Shown: in pieces, positions 1 through 9,463 of the stretch
Numbering within the stretch: the stretch's first letter is position 1
How the letters are laid out: the number at the start of each line of letters is the position of its first letter
Assembly (NCBI RefSeq): GCF_003072625.1
Contig: NZ_CP027805.1
Coordinates: 1,449,501-1,513,500 of the forward strand
From: Limosilactobacillus reuteri
GTDB lineage: Bacteria; Bacillota; Bacilli; Lactobacillales; Lactobacillaceae
Reading direction: 5' to 3'
Length of the DNA stretch: 64,000 bases
Made by a program: the position numbers and the translations under genes
The notes under the pieces: generated by a model
Told to the model about the DNA's origin: nothing
The model's database searches: none
The model's input: the letters and a program-made list of their open reading frames with translations, nothing else

Positions 1-468
1 AGGGTTATCATAATCAAAGATTTCAAGATTAACAATTGGTACCGTTATGCCCTGTTGTCGAAGCCATTTTGTCATCGATGCATTGTGAGAAATAATACCA
101 TCACAATTTTTAAGTTGGTTAAGTTCCTCTTGATTTTCTTTTTCACGTCCATCTTCATGATTTAAGCGTAAACATTCAATATCATGAATTAAAATAATTA
201 GTTTATTCGAACTCTTTCTAATAGAATCTAACATTTTCCTCCGCAAAAACGGTTTCCCAGATGGAAATTGAAAAACAATAGTACTATTTTTAATGTTTTT
301 TATCTCTTGCGGAAATTTTAAATAGGTAAATAATATTTTATTTATTTTTCCACTAGGAGTATCAATTATTTTTGCCCCTTCGTTTTGAAGAAAGAATTCC
401 ACATCCTGTTTAGCTTTACTTCCTCCATGATTTGCAGAATCATGCCATGAAATCACATAATTTGTCAT
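1..468 (-). CDS. Galactofuranosyltransferase-like glycosyltransferase (partial)
   Basis: The reading frame starts at ATG 468 behind an AGAGG ribosome binding site and runs off the left edge, so only about 156 N-terminal residues are visible. They begin MTNYVISWHDSANHGGSKAK and contain IIDTPSG, FQFPSGKPFLRR and LIILIHDIECLR. This pattern resembles the Gtf3 / beta-1,6-galactofuranosyltransferase-like cytoplasmic enzymes of lactic acid bacteria. A UDP-galactopyranose mutase gene, which supplies the UDP-galactofuranose donor, lies in the same cluster and supports that role. It is probably the 3' gene of the exopolysaccharide operon in view, 27 bases after the acyltransferase stop. The exact acceptor and linkage cannot be read from the sequence. 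Confidence 0.6.
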   Translation of the reverse strand, partial: MTNYVISWHDSANHGGSKAKQDVEFFLQNEGAKIIDTPSGKINKILFTYLKFPQEIKNIKNSTIVFQFPSGKPFLRRKMLDSIRKSSNKLIILIHDIECLRLNHEDGREKENQEELNQLKNCDGIISHNASMTKWLRQQGITVPIVNLEIFDYDNP

Positions 469-495
469 TATATATCCTCTCAGTCTTAAAATATT

Positions 496-1566
496 TTAAG
501 GTAATATGTATTTCATAAATGAAATTCTCTTTAAACTCAAAATTATTGGTACTAAAATTATATAAATTAAAATCGGTAAAACGAAAATATGAACTGGATT
601 TTTTAAGACTTGCATATAGGAATCAAAATGAGCTGCTGATCGACTAAAAAATAACCAATCAAAACCAGCAATAAAAAGAGGATGTAAAATATAAATTCCC
701 AGACTAGTCGAAGCCAGTTTTTCCATTAAAATTGTAACATGTTCATTGTTCTTATATCTATCCGCACATCGTTTTATAATGAGATAAATTGCAACAGCAT
801 AAGGAAAATCACTAATATTTTGAAGTAAATTATAGTTGTTGATAGTTAAATCATTAACAATATCCAGGATAAAAGTAAACATTCCAAAAATAATCATTCC
901 GTTTTCTACTTTTCTTGAAAAATAATCTTCCTTTATCAAATAACCAAATATAAAATATTGAATCCACGACGAGGCTAGTAAAGGTTGAGTAAGCATACTT
1001 TTCATTAAATTTAAGTGAAGTGTATGATCAATGTAAGAATAAACATCGGCACTAATAAATGCAATAACTGCAACATAACAAAGAATATCTTTATGCTTTT
1101 TAGCCAAAATGGCGAATACAGGAGTGGCAACATACAATTGAATTATTATATAAAAAAACCAGAAAAGACTATTAATTTTATTATCAACAAAAGCTTCAGT
1201 AAAATCACGTAATCCAAAAGTAGTATGGTGAAATATACCCGGAAAAGCATATTGGTAATAACCATAAATATAATAAAAGATACTCCAAATAAGAAATGGA
1301 AGAGCTACTCGTAGTAAACGTCTCTTAAAAAAATGTGAAGTATTTTGGCGTTCCCGATAATTCAGCAACATCGCACCAGAATTCATAAAAAATATCCCTA
1401 CAGCAGGAAGAAAAATTGTTTGGATAACGTTACCAATAATAGTGATCGTTTGAGTTGAAACACCAACATGTGCAATCTGAGCCGTATGCTGCACCAAAAC
1501 ACCAAAAATAGCAATGCAATTTAGTAAATCAATATAAAACAACCTGCTGTTTTTCTTTTTTGTCAT
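496..1566 (-). CDS. Membrane acyltransferase family 3 protein (polysaccharide O-acyltransferase)
   Basis: A 356-residue integral membrane protein with about ten hydrophobic helices. The N-terminal RLFYIDLLNCIAIFGVLVQHT carries the histidine expected for acyltransferase family 3 (the OatA/NodX membrane domain). The C-terminal TSLGIYILHPLF is also typical of the family. Such proteins transfer acetyl or succinyl groups onto extracytoplasmic sugars. Its place inside an exopolysaccharide cluster suggests that it decorates the polymer made here. The start ATG has a GAAGAGGAA site upstream, and the preceding flippase gene ends 12 bases away, so the two are probably co-transcribed. There is no extracellular esterase/SGNH domain, unlike OatA. 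Confidence 0.8.
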   Translation of the reverse strand: MTKKKNSRLFYIDLLNCIAIFGVLVQHTAQIAHVGVSTQTITIIGNVIQTIFLPAVGIFFMNSGAMLLNYRERQNTSHFFKRRLLRVALPFLIWSIFYYIYGYYQYAFPGIFHHTTFGLRDFTEAFVDNKINSLFWFFYIIIQLYVATPVFAILAKKHKDILCYVAVIAFISADVYSYIDHTLHLNLMKSMLTQPLLASSWIQYFIFGYLIKEDYFSRKVENGMIIFGMFTFILDIVNDLTINNYNLLQNISDFPYAVAIYLIIKRCADRYKNNEHVTILMEKLASTSLGIYILHPLFIAGFDWLFFSRSAAHFDSYMQVLKNPVHIFVLPILIYIILVPIILSLKRISFMKYILP

Positions 1567-1578
1567 ATTAATTCCTCT

Positions 1579-3006
1579 TCAATTATTTATTTTTCTTATT
1601 AAGACTCTAGCCTGATCTATTACAGGAGCCTTTACTATAAATAACGCAACTAAATATATTACTATTCCCATCAAAATTTGAACAGTCAAATTTACGATAT
1701 TCATTGTCATCATTTGATTAAAACGATAGACTACTGCACACATAACAATTCCACAAAAGAAGTAGCGCCAAGTTGCAGCAAAAAGTTTTCTTCTCTTAAT
1801 CGTATTTCGAATAAAGAAAAGTTGCATTGCAGTAACTGCAAACTCTGAAATAACAGTTGCCATTGCTGCACCATTTGCTGCAAAAAAGTGAATTAAAAAT
1901 AAGTTTGCAATTATATTTAATACAGCCCCTACTGTAACGGATGTAGTATATTCTTTAACGCGATTAACAGGCATCAAATACTGATTTCCAGTTACCGTAC
2001 TCCAAGCAATTAAAACAATAATAGGGGATTCAATAATCATTATTTTTCCTGTAGCTAAGTACTGATTACCTAAAAACCAAGGAGCAAATTTATTTGCAAT
2101 TGCTACTAAACCAAACATCATTGGAACAGCAATTGCAGTTACAAAGTCAAAAGAATCATATAAACTTTCGCGTACGCCTTTTATATCATTGTCTGCAAAC
2201 TTTTTAGCAACATTTGGTAACATTACAGAACCAGTTGCTGTTGCTAAAGCTAATAGTAATTTAACTAATCGATCGGCATAAGTAAAATTTCCTAAGTCTG
2301 AAGGTGTAGCCATATGTCCCAACATTAAACGGTTAACAACAAGGTAAACCTGCGTAGTTATAGTGGGAATAAAAAGTAAGAATGCAGGATAAAAATGCTT
2401 AAAAGGATGCAAGTCTTTTAATGGAACTCGACATACCATTTGTTTTAGATAAGGCCAGAGCGTTAAATTCCCGCCAAGTTGTGCTAATCCTAATAACAAA
2501 ATGTACTTCCACAAATCATTACCATTTCTTACAACAATAAAAATCAAACTTATTGTTATTAACTTAACTAATGTATTACGCATTACTGTTTTCTTAAAAT
2601 CTTCCATTCCCATGAAAAACCAAGAAACATCGAAAGCCGTTGCAAGAATCCATAATGTTTGAAGTAAAAAATACTTTTTATATGTGGTACTAAAGAGGAC
2701 CACTGCTGATAAATAAGTAATTAGCGTAAGAGACATTGTACATGTTTGAAGTAATTCAATCTCCCAGAACGTCTTAGAACGTTTATAAAAATCGTTGTGA
2801 TTATAAGCAATCTCTCGATTCCCATATAATGTAATTCCTAATTGACCAACTAAATAAAAAAATGTTACCCAACTATTAGTGTATTCATTAACCCCTGTAT
2901 TATGTGCACCTAACACTCGTGCAACGTAAGGTGTGGTTATTAGCGGAGCAAACATTATTAGTATTTGATATCCTGCATTATATAAATAGTTTTTGATGAC
3001 CTTCAT
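1579..3006 (-). CDS. Wzx-like flippase (polysaccharide biosynthesis protein)
   Basis: A 475-residue polytopic membrane protein of the MOP/PST superfamily. The N-terminus has YLYNAGYQILIMFAPLITTPYVARVLG, a typical start of Wzx/RfbX flippases, and 12 to 14 hydrophobic segments follow. It is expected to flip undecaprenyl-linked repeat units from the inner to the outer face of the membrane for polymerisation. Start ATG 3006 follows a GAGG site. It sits between the acyltransferase and the UDP-galactopyranose mutase. A gap of 138 bases separates it from glf, slightly larger than elsewhere in the operon. Sugar specificity cannot be inferred. Confidence 0.87.
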   Translation of the reverse strand: MKVIKNYLYNAGYQILIMFAPLITTPYVARVLGAHNTGVNEYTNSWVTFFYLVGQLGITLYGNREIAYNHNDFYKRSKTFWEIELLQTCTMSLTLITYLSAVVLFSTTYKKYFLLQTLWILATAFDVSWFFMGMEDFKKTVMRNTLVKLITISLIFIVVRNGNDLWKYILLLGLAQLGGNLTLWPYLKQMVCRVPLKDLHPFKHFYPAFLLFIPTITTQVYLVVNRLMLGHMATPSDLGNFTYADRLVKLLLALATATGSVMLPNVAKKFADNDIKGVRESLYDSFDFVTAIAVPMMFGLVAIANKFAPWFLGNQYLATGKIMIIESPIIVLIAWSTVTGNQYLMPVNRVKEYTTSVTVGAVLNIIANLFLIHFFAANGAAMATVISEFAVTAMQLFFIRNTIKRRKLFAATWRYFFCGIVMCAVVYRFNQMMTMNIVNLTVQILMGIVIYLVALFIVKAPVIDQARVLIRKINN

Positions 3007-3144
3007 ATAACAACCTCATTTAATTTTCAAACTAAATGTTAATTTTACCACTGTTATACCTTAAACAAAAGATACCTTAAACTAACTTTGTTTAATATTA
3101 AAAGGTAAATTTAAGAATAAAGATCCTAAATTCACCTTCTTAAT

Positions 3145-4263
3145 TTAGTTAAATTCTTGATTAACAGCCGTCAATGCTGCGTGTAATACTTGATCCATGT
3201 TGTAGTAACGATATTGGCCTAAACGACCACCAAAGATCACATTATTAGCCTGCTCACTCGCTAACTTCGTATATTGCTTATAAAGTTCGTTGTTCCGTTG
3301 ATTATTAATTGGGTAATATGGTTCATCACCCCGATGCCAATCAGCTGGATATTCACGGGTAATCACTGTCTTATCCTTATCACCTTTACCGAATTCAAAG
3401 TGCTTATGTTCAATAATCCGGGTATATGGTGTTTCTGCATCAGTATAGTTAATTACCGCGTTACCTTGGTAATTGCCAATGTTCTTTTCCTCAGTTTCAA
3501 AGCGTAAACTACGGTATTGTAATTCACCTAACTGGTAGTCAAAGAATTGGTCAATCATTCCGGTAAAGACGATCTTTGGATAATCTTTGAGGTACTCATC
3601 CTTTTTATCAAAAAAGTCTACTCCAGTTTCAACATCAATCAAATCACTGTCTAACATTTTTTCAACAATCTGGGTGTAACCACCAACCGGAATTCCTTGA
3701 TAGGTGTCATTAAAGTAGTTGTTATCGTAAACTAATCGCACTGGCAGACGCCGAATGATAAAGGCTGGCAATTCAGTTGCCTTTTGTCCCCACTGCTTTT
3801 CAGTATAACCTTTGATGAGCTTTTCATAGATATCGCGACCGATTAAGGAAATAGCTTGCTCTTCCAAATTCTGTGGTTCTTTACCTGCCATCTCTTGACG
3901 TTGTTCATTGATCTTTGCCATTGCTTCCGCTGGTGTCCGTACACCCCACATCTGACTAAAAGTATTCATGTTAAATGGGAGGTTATACATTTGGCCTTTA
4001 TAATTAGCTACCGGACTATTCGTATAGCGGTTAAATTCTGCAAATTGGTTCACATAATCCCATACTTCCTTATTAGACGTATGGAAAATATGAGCGCCAT
4101 ATTGATGAACTTGAATACCGTCTACTTCTTTAGTATAAATGTTACCAGCAATATGGTCTCGTTTTTCAATTACTTTTACGCGCTTACCACGCTTAGCAGC
4201 TTCGTAGGCAAAGGTCGCACCAAAAAGGCCCGCCCCTACTACTAGATAATCATAGTTTTTCAT
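3145..4263 (-). CDS. glf: UDP-galactopyranose mutase
   Basis: A 372-residue flavoprotein, the normal length for bacterial Glf. It interconverts UDP-galactopyranose and UDP-galactofuranose, the donor for galactofuranosyltransferases. The N-terminal dinucleotide-binding motif GAGLFGATFAYEAAKRG is at residues 10-26, followed by VIEKRDHIAGNIYT. The family signature near the end, GGRLGQYRYYNMDQV, is at about residues 346-360. The arginine and tyrosine residues of the active-site region are retained. Start ATG 4263 follows GAGG. Together with the galactofuranosyltransferase-like gene at the left edge it indicates that the polymer contains galactofuranose. Confidence 0.96.
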   Translation of the reverse strand: MKNYDYLVVGAGLFGATFAYEAAKRGKRVKVIEKRDHIAGNIYTKEVDGIQVHQYGAHIFHTSNKEVWDYVNQFAEFNRYTNSPVANYKGQMYNLPFNMNTFSQMWGVRTPAEAMAKINEQRQEMAGKEPQNLEEQAISLIGRDIYEKLIKGYTEKQWGQKATELPAFIIRRLPVRLVYDNNYFNDTYQGIPVGGYTQIVEKMLDSDLIDVETGVDFFDKKDEYLKDYPKIVFTGMIDQFFDYQLGELQYRSLRFETEEKNIGNYQGNAVINYTDAETPYTRIIEHKHFEFGKGDKDKTVITREYPADWHRGDEPYYPINNQRNNELYKQYTKLASEQANNVIFGGRLGQYRYYNMDQVLHAALTAVNQEFN

Positions 4264-4281
4264 ACATAATACCTCACTTAA

Positions 4282-4899
4282 TTAAATTAAATGTTTCCAA
4301 GTAGTGATACTAAATGCAATCACCATTCCAATCAAAAAGCCAACAGCAGCCCCCAATAAAGTATATTTTTTAGTAGAAGGACTTGTATGACTCACTGTAT
4401 CTGAAAGGCGTGCTTTAGAGAAAAGTTTAACTGTTCCTGCAGAAGGGGCCATTTCCTTAATTTCTTTGGCCGCTGCATTCGTTACTGAATTAACAATTTT
4501 TACAGAATCTTTTGCACTTCCTGACATCGTACCAACTTTAATAACCAAACTTTGATCAATAGGATCAGTGTTAACCATCGCCTGAATATCTTTAGCACTA
4601 TACTTTTTCTTTAGATTAGTGGGAAGATCTTTACGCGCTTGTTCTGCAACATCTCTACTATCAATAATTTTTGCATACGTTTTTGTCAAGCTCAAATCAG
4701 CCATTGCCTGTTCATTTGCATAATCCCCAGTATAATCATGCTCCACCATCATATATCTATTTGCTTCGTATGATGTCTGCTTTTTATGATGAGCGTATAA
4801 GCAACCAAGTACGCCACCAACAATTGTAATTAACATGATTAAAATAATATTGCGAAAGATGACTTTACTTATACTGTTTATTGTTAATTTTGAATTCAT
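4282..4899 (-). CDS. Wzz/CpsC-type chain-length regulator
   Basis: A 205-residue protein with two membrane segments, near residues 15-35 and 180-200, flanking an extracytoplasmic domain. This is the layout of Wzz/CpsC chain-length determinants and tyrosine kinase modulators. The periplasmic part has YEANRYMMVEHDYTGD and a proline-containing stretch (SHTSPSTKKY) just before the second segment, as in the Wzz family. No BY-kinase (CpsD/Wze) or CpsB phosphatase gene is visible next to it, which is unusual for the CpsBCD system. The start overlaps the end of the polymerase gene by four bases, so translation is probably coupled. Confidence 0.75.
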   Translation of the reverse strand: MNSKLTINSISKVIFRNIILIMLITIVGGVLGCLYAHHKKQTSYEANRYMMVEHDYTGDYANEQAMADLSLTKTYAKIIDSRDVAEQARKDLPTNLKKKYSAKDIQAMVNTDPIDQSLVIKVGTMSGSAKDSVKIVNSVTNAAAKEIKEMAPSAGTVKLFSKARLSDTVSHTSPSTKKYTLLGAAVGFLIGMVIAFSITTWKHLI

Positions 4900-6092
4900 T
4901 CTTTAATCTCCCTAAATTTAGTTTCCTTAGCTAATAACGCCAATAAAAATGGATTATAAATAATCTGAAGGATATGTGGCTCTAGAACAGCATTAATTGC
5001 TATTAAAAGAAAAATTGCTGGTAATACATATTCTTTATGTGCCGTTCCTCTTATTGTGATCCACATTATAGTACCAATAACAAGGACAAAAATTATCGAT
5101 CCCCAAACTAATAACATTCTGACAAATGAAGAGTCAAGGTAAAAGTAATTGGTGCTAAGTTCAAATAAATTATGATTAGCAAAAGTTGCGCCTTTTGTTC
5201 CACCAAAAGAATGCTCAACAATTTTTCGTCCAAATAATGTAATTGGATATCGTTCAAACCCAACATGGCTTAAGTGTAAACGCCCTGATAATAGACTGTT
5301 TAACTTAAAAAAGATATGATTATTTTGATTATAGAAATAGGCTGAAATCAAAGTAATGGATGCTAAGAATGGAGTAGCAATACACCAAAATGAAGCGAAG
5401 TAACGTGAATATTTTTGCCCTTTTTCAGCCCGTTGAGCGATTATCATTATCGGAATTAAAAGAATCATTTCATAAAAATCTAATCTAGTATCTGTTACCT
5501 TCATAACAACAAGGCCAATAAGAAAAATCGCTAAATAATCTATCCATTTTAGTTTGCTAAAACGTAAATAACAATAGGCTAAAGAAATATACACAATATG
5601 AGAAGCAACAAATGTTGTATACGCCATTCCTAAAGAATACCTTGTTGGTCTTAGCATAGAATAATATGTTAAATTTGGAATTATATTTAACAATGAGATA
5701 ATGGCAATTGCCATGATAAAAGATAGACTTAGGTAAAAATACCAGCTAATAATCTCGTTGAAAGGAACGCCTCTAGCACCAATAACAAATACCATCATCA
5801 TTAAAATTTCTGGATATTTTGCTGCTCGCCATCCAAGAACACCAATTATAAGAAATACAGAAACTATAATTAATTGTCGCCAATTCCAATTGTCTAATAC
5901 ATATATTTTAAGTAGAAGAATCGGGATCGCAATATAAGAAATAATCCTTAGCTTTGACCAACTCAAATATACCGTAAATGTCGTATCAATTAAATATGCT
6001 GGAATAAAGTATATTACAAAAGCTAGGAAATATAACTGAGTACCAGAAATAGGTGCATTAAACAATTGATGAGTTTTCTTCGAAAGATCCAT
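4896..6092 (-). CDS. Wzy-like polysaccharide polymerase
   Basis: A 398-residue membrane protein with about ten to twelve hydrophobic helices and a polar loop between them (SLLSGRLHLSHVGFERYPITLFG), the layout of O-antigen ligase/polymerase proteins. These proteins are poorly conserved, so the call rests on topology and position between the chain-length protein and the priming transferase. The motif with GRL and a downstream histidine fits the large extracellular loop seen in Wzy proteins. A ribosome binding site AAGGAG lies about 12 bases before ATG 6092. It overlaps the downstream Wzz-like gene by four bases. Confidence 0.72.
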   Translation of the reverse strand: MDLSKKTHQLFNAPISGTQLYFLAFVIYFIPAYLIDTTFTVYLSWSKLRIISYIAIPILLLKIYVLDNWNWRQLIIVSVFLIIGVLGWRAAKYPEILMMMVFVIGARGVPFNEIISWYFYLSLSFIMAIAIISLLNIIPNLTYYSMLRPTRYSLGMAYTTFVASHIVYISLAYCYLRFSKLKWIDYLAIFLIGLVVMKVTDTRLDFYEMILLIPIMIIAQRAEKGQKYSRYFASFWCIATPFLASITLISAYFYNQNNHIFFKLNSLLSGRLHLSHVGFERYPITLFGRKIVEHSFGGTKGATFANHNLFELSTNYFYLDSSFVRMLLVWGSIIFVLVIGTIMWITIRGTAHKEYVLPAIFLLIAINAVLEPHILQIIYNPFLLALLAKETKFREIKE

Positions 6093-6119
6093 TACTTTTA
6101 TATTCTCCTTTTTAATTTT

Positions 6120-6767
6120 CTAATATGCCCCCTCACTCTTAAAGATACTAATAATATTCTTAAACATTATTTTCGTGTCAAATCCGAGTGAAGCCTCATC
6201 AACATATTCTAATTCAACATCACAACGTTCTGGATATGGGATATTACTGCGACCACTCGATTGCCAGAGTCCCATTGCTCCTGGCTTTACCGATAAAAAC
6301 TTATCAACCCGGTCGCCATATTCTGCTAATTCAGCCTTTACAACTGGTCGTGGTCCAATAATACTCATCTCACCACGCAAGATATTAATAAACTGGGGAA
6401 TTTCATCAATGGATGTTTTCCGTAGCCATCTACCCAAACGAGTAATTCGGGGGTCTTCTTCTGGTTCCAACTTATAGTTATTTGCTACATATTTAGCATA
6501 AAGTTCAGGATCATCTTCCAAAATTTTATCTGCATTTACAACCATGGACCGGAATTTGTAGATTTTAAAGGGCTTCCCATGCCAGCCGATCCGTTCTTGC
6601 TTATAAAACAGTGGTCCCTTATTATCACCAAAGCGATTCATTATAAAAACAGCTAAAAATACTAGGCTAAAACAAACTAATGCTCCTGATGATAGCACAA
6701 TATCAAAGAACCTCTTCCAGAAAAGGTAGCTCTTAGATTGTTGTTTAATTTTTACCTTCTCATTCAT
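6120..6767 (-). CDS. Priming undecaprenyl-phosphate sugar phosphotransferase
   Basis: A sugar transferase of the WbaP/RfbP/CpsE family without the long N-terminal membrane domain. It starts the lipid-linked repeat unit by moving a sugar phosphate onto undecaprenyl phosphate. One N-terminal membrane segment (FFDIVLSSGALVCFSLVFL) is followed by the catalytic domain with the markers KQERIGWHGKPFKIYKFRSM, RLGRWLRKTSIDEIPQ and MSIIGPRPV. TSIDEIPQF carries the Asp-Glu pair typical of catalysis. The frame is open from a TTG at 6776, but the ATG at 6767 is the more likely start because the TTG would abut the ribosome site. The length of 215 residues is normal. Confidence 0.9.
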   Translation of the reverse strand: MNEKVKIKQQSKSYLFWKRFFDIVLSSGALVCFSLVFLAVFIMNRFGDNKGPLFYKQERIGWHGKPFKIYKFRSMVVNADKILEDDPELYAKYVANNYKLEPEEDPRITRLGRWLRKTSIDEIPQFINILRGEMSIIGPRPVVKAELAEYGDRVDKFLSVKPGAMGLWQSSGRSNIPYPERCDVELEYVDEASLGFDTKIMFKNIISIFKSEGAY

Positions 6768-6778
6768 GATTCTCAACC

Positions 6779-7708
6779 CTACTTTTTCTCTTTAATAATA
6801 TATATCGGTCGTTTCTTTGTCTGCATATATATCCGACCAATGTAACGACCAACTATTCCTAAACAGAGTAACTGAATACCGCCGAGGAATAAAATGATAC
6901 AAACCATTGACGCCCAGCCAAAAGCACTACTCCCAGGCTCAACAATTTTACGGACAATAACAATAATCATCCCGATAATGGAAATGAAAGCTGTTAAGCC
7001 ACCAGCCCAGGTAGCAATTGCCAATGGTGCTTCAGAAAAATCAGTGATCCCGTCAATTGCGTATTTAAATAATTTCCAGGTCGACCAGTCTGTTGTTCCA
7101 GCTACTCGTTCGACATTTTTATAGGGAAGGTATTTAGTCTTAAACCCAACCCAGTTAAAAATACCTTTTGAGAACCGGTTATATTCAGTTAATGATAACA
7201 CCGCATCCACCATCTGACGCGTCATCATCCGGTAGTCACGAGCCCCAGAGACAATTTTAGTATCAGAAATCTTATTGATAACATTATAGAATTGGTTAGA
7301 AAGAAAAGACTTAAACTTCGCCTCACCCTTTCGATCTGTCCGCCGCATCCCCACACAATCATATTCACCAGTAGAAATAGCCTTATACATCTTCGGCAAA
7401 TATTCCGGTGGATCCTGTAAATCAGCATCCATCACAACGATATAATCACCTGTTGCAGCCTGTAATCCTGCATAAAGCCCTGCTTCTTTACCAAAATTCC
7501 GTGAAAAAGAAACATAATGAACCCGTTCTGGATCCTGTTCGTGAAGCTTGCGTAGTTCTGCTAAAGTCCCATCATTTGATCCATCATTGACAAACCAATA
7601 CTCAGTGTCCACTGGCATCTGTTTAACCACTTTTTCAACTGCCGGGTAAAAAAGTGGAATAGTTTCTTCCTCATTATAACAGGGAACAACTATTGACAAT
7701 TTTGGCAT
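6779..7708 (-). CDS. GT2 family glycosyltransferase (GtrB/dolichol-phosphate mannosyltransferase type)
   Basis: A 309-residue protein. The N-terminal GT-A domain has LSIVVPCYNEEETIPLFY and the metal-binding DxD region VMDADLQDPPEYLP, at about residues 93-106. Two C-terminal membrane helices (residues 235-258 and 265-295) follow. This is the layout of GtrB/DPM1-like enzymes that make undecaprenyl-phosphate-linked sugars for extracytoplasmic glycosylation. A GtrA family protein is encoded elsewhere in the window (17036), and such proteins often partner with GtrB enzymes; that pairing is inference. The gene lies three bases before the priming transferase frame, in the same operon. Confidence 0.9.
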   Translation of the reverse strand: MPKLSIVVPCYNEEETIPLFYPAVEKVVKQMPVDTEYWFVNDGSNDGTLAELRKLHEQDPERVHYVSFSRNFGKEAGLYAGLQAATGDYIVVMDADLQDPPEYLPKMYKAISTGEYDCVGMRRTDRKGEAKFKSFLSNQFYNVINKISDTKIVSGARDYRMMTRQMVDAVLSLTEYNRFSKGIFNWVGFKTKYLPYKNVERVAGTTDWSTWKLFKYAIDGITDFSEAPLAIATWAGGLTAFISIIGMIIVIVRKIVEPGSSAFGWASMVCIILFLGGIQLLCLGIVGRYIGRIYMQTKKRPIYIIKEKK

Positions 7709-7725
7709 TCTTGTCTCTCCAATCG

Positions 7726-8493
7726 TTAATGTTCACCATGGCCGGTGACTTTACGTTTTAAGAACTTTGCAATCTTTAACGGCCAGTTTTGCTTTTCAAG
7801 AAATACCCGATTAACCTCCACTGTCTTGTATTGCGGATTAGTCAACAACCAAGTATCGAGTAAAAGCTCACTCAAAAAACCAAAGACCCGTTGCTCATAT
7901 GGTGTATAGTCAGAATAATCAACTTTTTTCTCAACTTCGCCTAAAACATCAAACAGCCAGGTACAATATTCATCCAATGGCTGCTTTTTCATAATCATCA
8001 TGTTGAAATAGTGAGCTGATGTCTGTTTCATTACCCTTTCGAAAGCAGATAAGTACTGAGGATATTTCTCTTTTAACACCTGCCGCGTAATTTCAAGCGG
8101 CTCGTGCTCATGAACATGGAGGTAATGTGATTCATTTGTTTCAATGTAGTAATGCCGCTTCTTTGGCAAGATTACATCGGCATCTTTCAATAACTCTTCA
8201 ACCTGTTCATGATTGAGGATGGTCGAAAGATCCTTTGAGTGTCCCATCGTCAAGTAACGACGGTAGTGGACTAATCCTAATGCATCCACATCAAGGTTTT
8301 TCCATCCCCAATACAAAGCTGTTAGCTCATTGTAATGCGGATTCTTTTTTGAAATATTATCTCCGGTGTTATCACCCTGAAATGTACGGTTAACAGTCGG
8401 GTGAATCTCTTTACCAACAAAAACTGGTAAATACATTGGATCATCTGGCATCCGATAATTTTTATGGACAGCCACTAAGATTTTAATATTCAC
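7726..8493 (-). CDS. DUF4422 putative glycosyltransferase
   Basis: A 255-residue protein. It opens MNIKILVAVHKNYRMPDDPMYLPVFVG and includes NPHYNELTALYWGWKN and LGLVHYRRYL, features of the DUF4422 family found in capsule and exopolysaccharide loci. Some members are annotated as galactosyl- or rhamnosyltransferases, but the activity here is not established. The start is a GTG at 8493, with TAGGAG eight bases upstream. It is the first gene of the visible exopolysaccharide cluster. A 77-base gap separates it from recX, and I see no convincing promoter there. Confidence 0.78.
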   Translation of the reverse strand: MNIKILVAVHKNYRMPDDPMYLPVFVGKEIHPTVNRTFQGDNTGDNISKKNPHYNELTALYWGWKNLDVDALGLVHYRRYLTMGHSKDLSTILNHEQVEELLKDADVILPKKRHYYIETNESHYLHVHEHEPLEITRQVLKEKYPQYLSAFERVMKQTSAHYFNMMIMKKQPLDEYCTWLFDVLGEVEKKVDYSDYTPYEQRVFGFLSELLLDTWLLTNPQYKTVEVNRVFLEKQNWPLKIAKFLKRKVTGHGEH

Positions 8494-8570
8494 TATTTTA
8501 CTCCTAATTATTGTTTTTAAACATAATCATTAAAATGATACCAGTAATTCCTAATCTTGGAAAGTTATTA

Positions 8571-9362
8571 TTATAAATCTTGCGCATCTAGCCAGCTCTG
8601 CACGTCATCCAGATCAAATCCTTTGCGATACATTGTCTGCTTAAAATGCTGCTCACGCTCGTATCCTTGATAACGGCGAACACGACGCCATTGCTTTGCT
8701 GCTTCTTTTGCTAAAAGGTCGTTCTCTTGCTCCAGATCAGGTTGTGGAACAACTTCATCCTTAATCATTTCATACACACTACTGGAAAATCCTTTTGTCA
8801 TGAGTCCCTGTTGTACTTTTTGTTCTCGTCGCCGCTCTGGCTGGTTTCGATAACGGCGAAATAACTTTACAGCTAACTTCTTTGCCAATTCTGCTTGAAC
8901 TTCGGGAGTAAATTGCGTTAAAGCATCATCAATATCGTTTTCGCCAATCCCTTTTTGTCGTAAGTGTTGACGAATCACACTGGGCCCCTTCAAGTCTGTA
9001 TTAATCATCGTGCGGACATAAGAAGCTGCATAGGCATGATCATCGATTAACTGTTGGCTTCGCAGCTTTTTTAAGATTGGCTCAACAAACTCTTCTGGCG
9101 TATCAATTTCTTTTAGCTTCTTAATGATGTCGCTTTCCGTCCGCATCTGGTAAGAAAGGTAATCAAGCATTCGTGAATAAGCCCTTGCTTGCTGGTCAGC
9201 AGTCGCAATGGCCGCAATTTGCTTTTTATCTAGCTCGGTTCCCTTCATCAAACGGAACTGAATCAAAACACTTTCTGCAACCGGAAAAGCATACTTACCA
9301 TCAAGGTATATGTTATATCGACCCTTCCGTTTTTGCGCCTCAATTTTCGAAATTTTTGCCAT
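8571..9362 (-). CDS. recX: Regulatory protein RecX
   Basis: A 263-residue RecX family protein. RecX binds RecA filaments and modulates recombination and the SOS response. The body has the repeated three-helix pattern: YSRMLDYLSYQMRTESDIIKKL, then DDHAYAASYVRTM, then RQKGIGENDIDDAL, and KGFSSSVYEMIK near the end. Firmicute RecX proteins of about 260-270 residues are common, so the length fits. The frame is open from 9389, but the ATG at 9362 has an AAGGAGA site eight bases upstream and begins MAKISKIEAQ, so it is chosen. It is divergent from the DUF1659 gene. Confidence 0.92.
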   Translation of the reverse strand: MAKISKIEAQKRKGRYNIYLDGKYAFPVAESVLIQFRLMKGTELDKKQIAAIATADQQARAYSRMLDYLSYQMRTESDIIKKLKEIDTPEEFVEPILKKLRSQQLIDDHAYAASYVRTMINTDLKGPSVIRQHLRQKGIGENDIDDALTQFTPEVQAELAKKLAVKLFRRYRNQPERRREQKVQQGLMTKGFSSSVYEMIKDEVVPQPDLEQENDLLAKEAAKQWRRVRRYQGYEREQHFKQTMYRKGFDLDDVQSWLDAQDL

Positions 9363-9463
9363 TTTTAAATTTCTCCTTAACATTCTCAATTTTTAATCGT
9401 TTATAAAGGTGTAAGCAGTGGCCGCTACTTAACAAATCAAATTAAACAAAGGAAGTTTTTATC

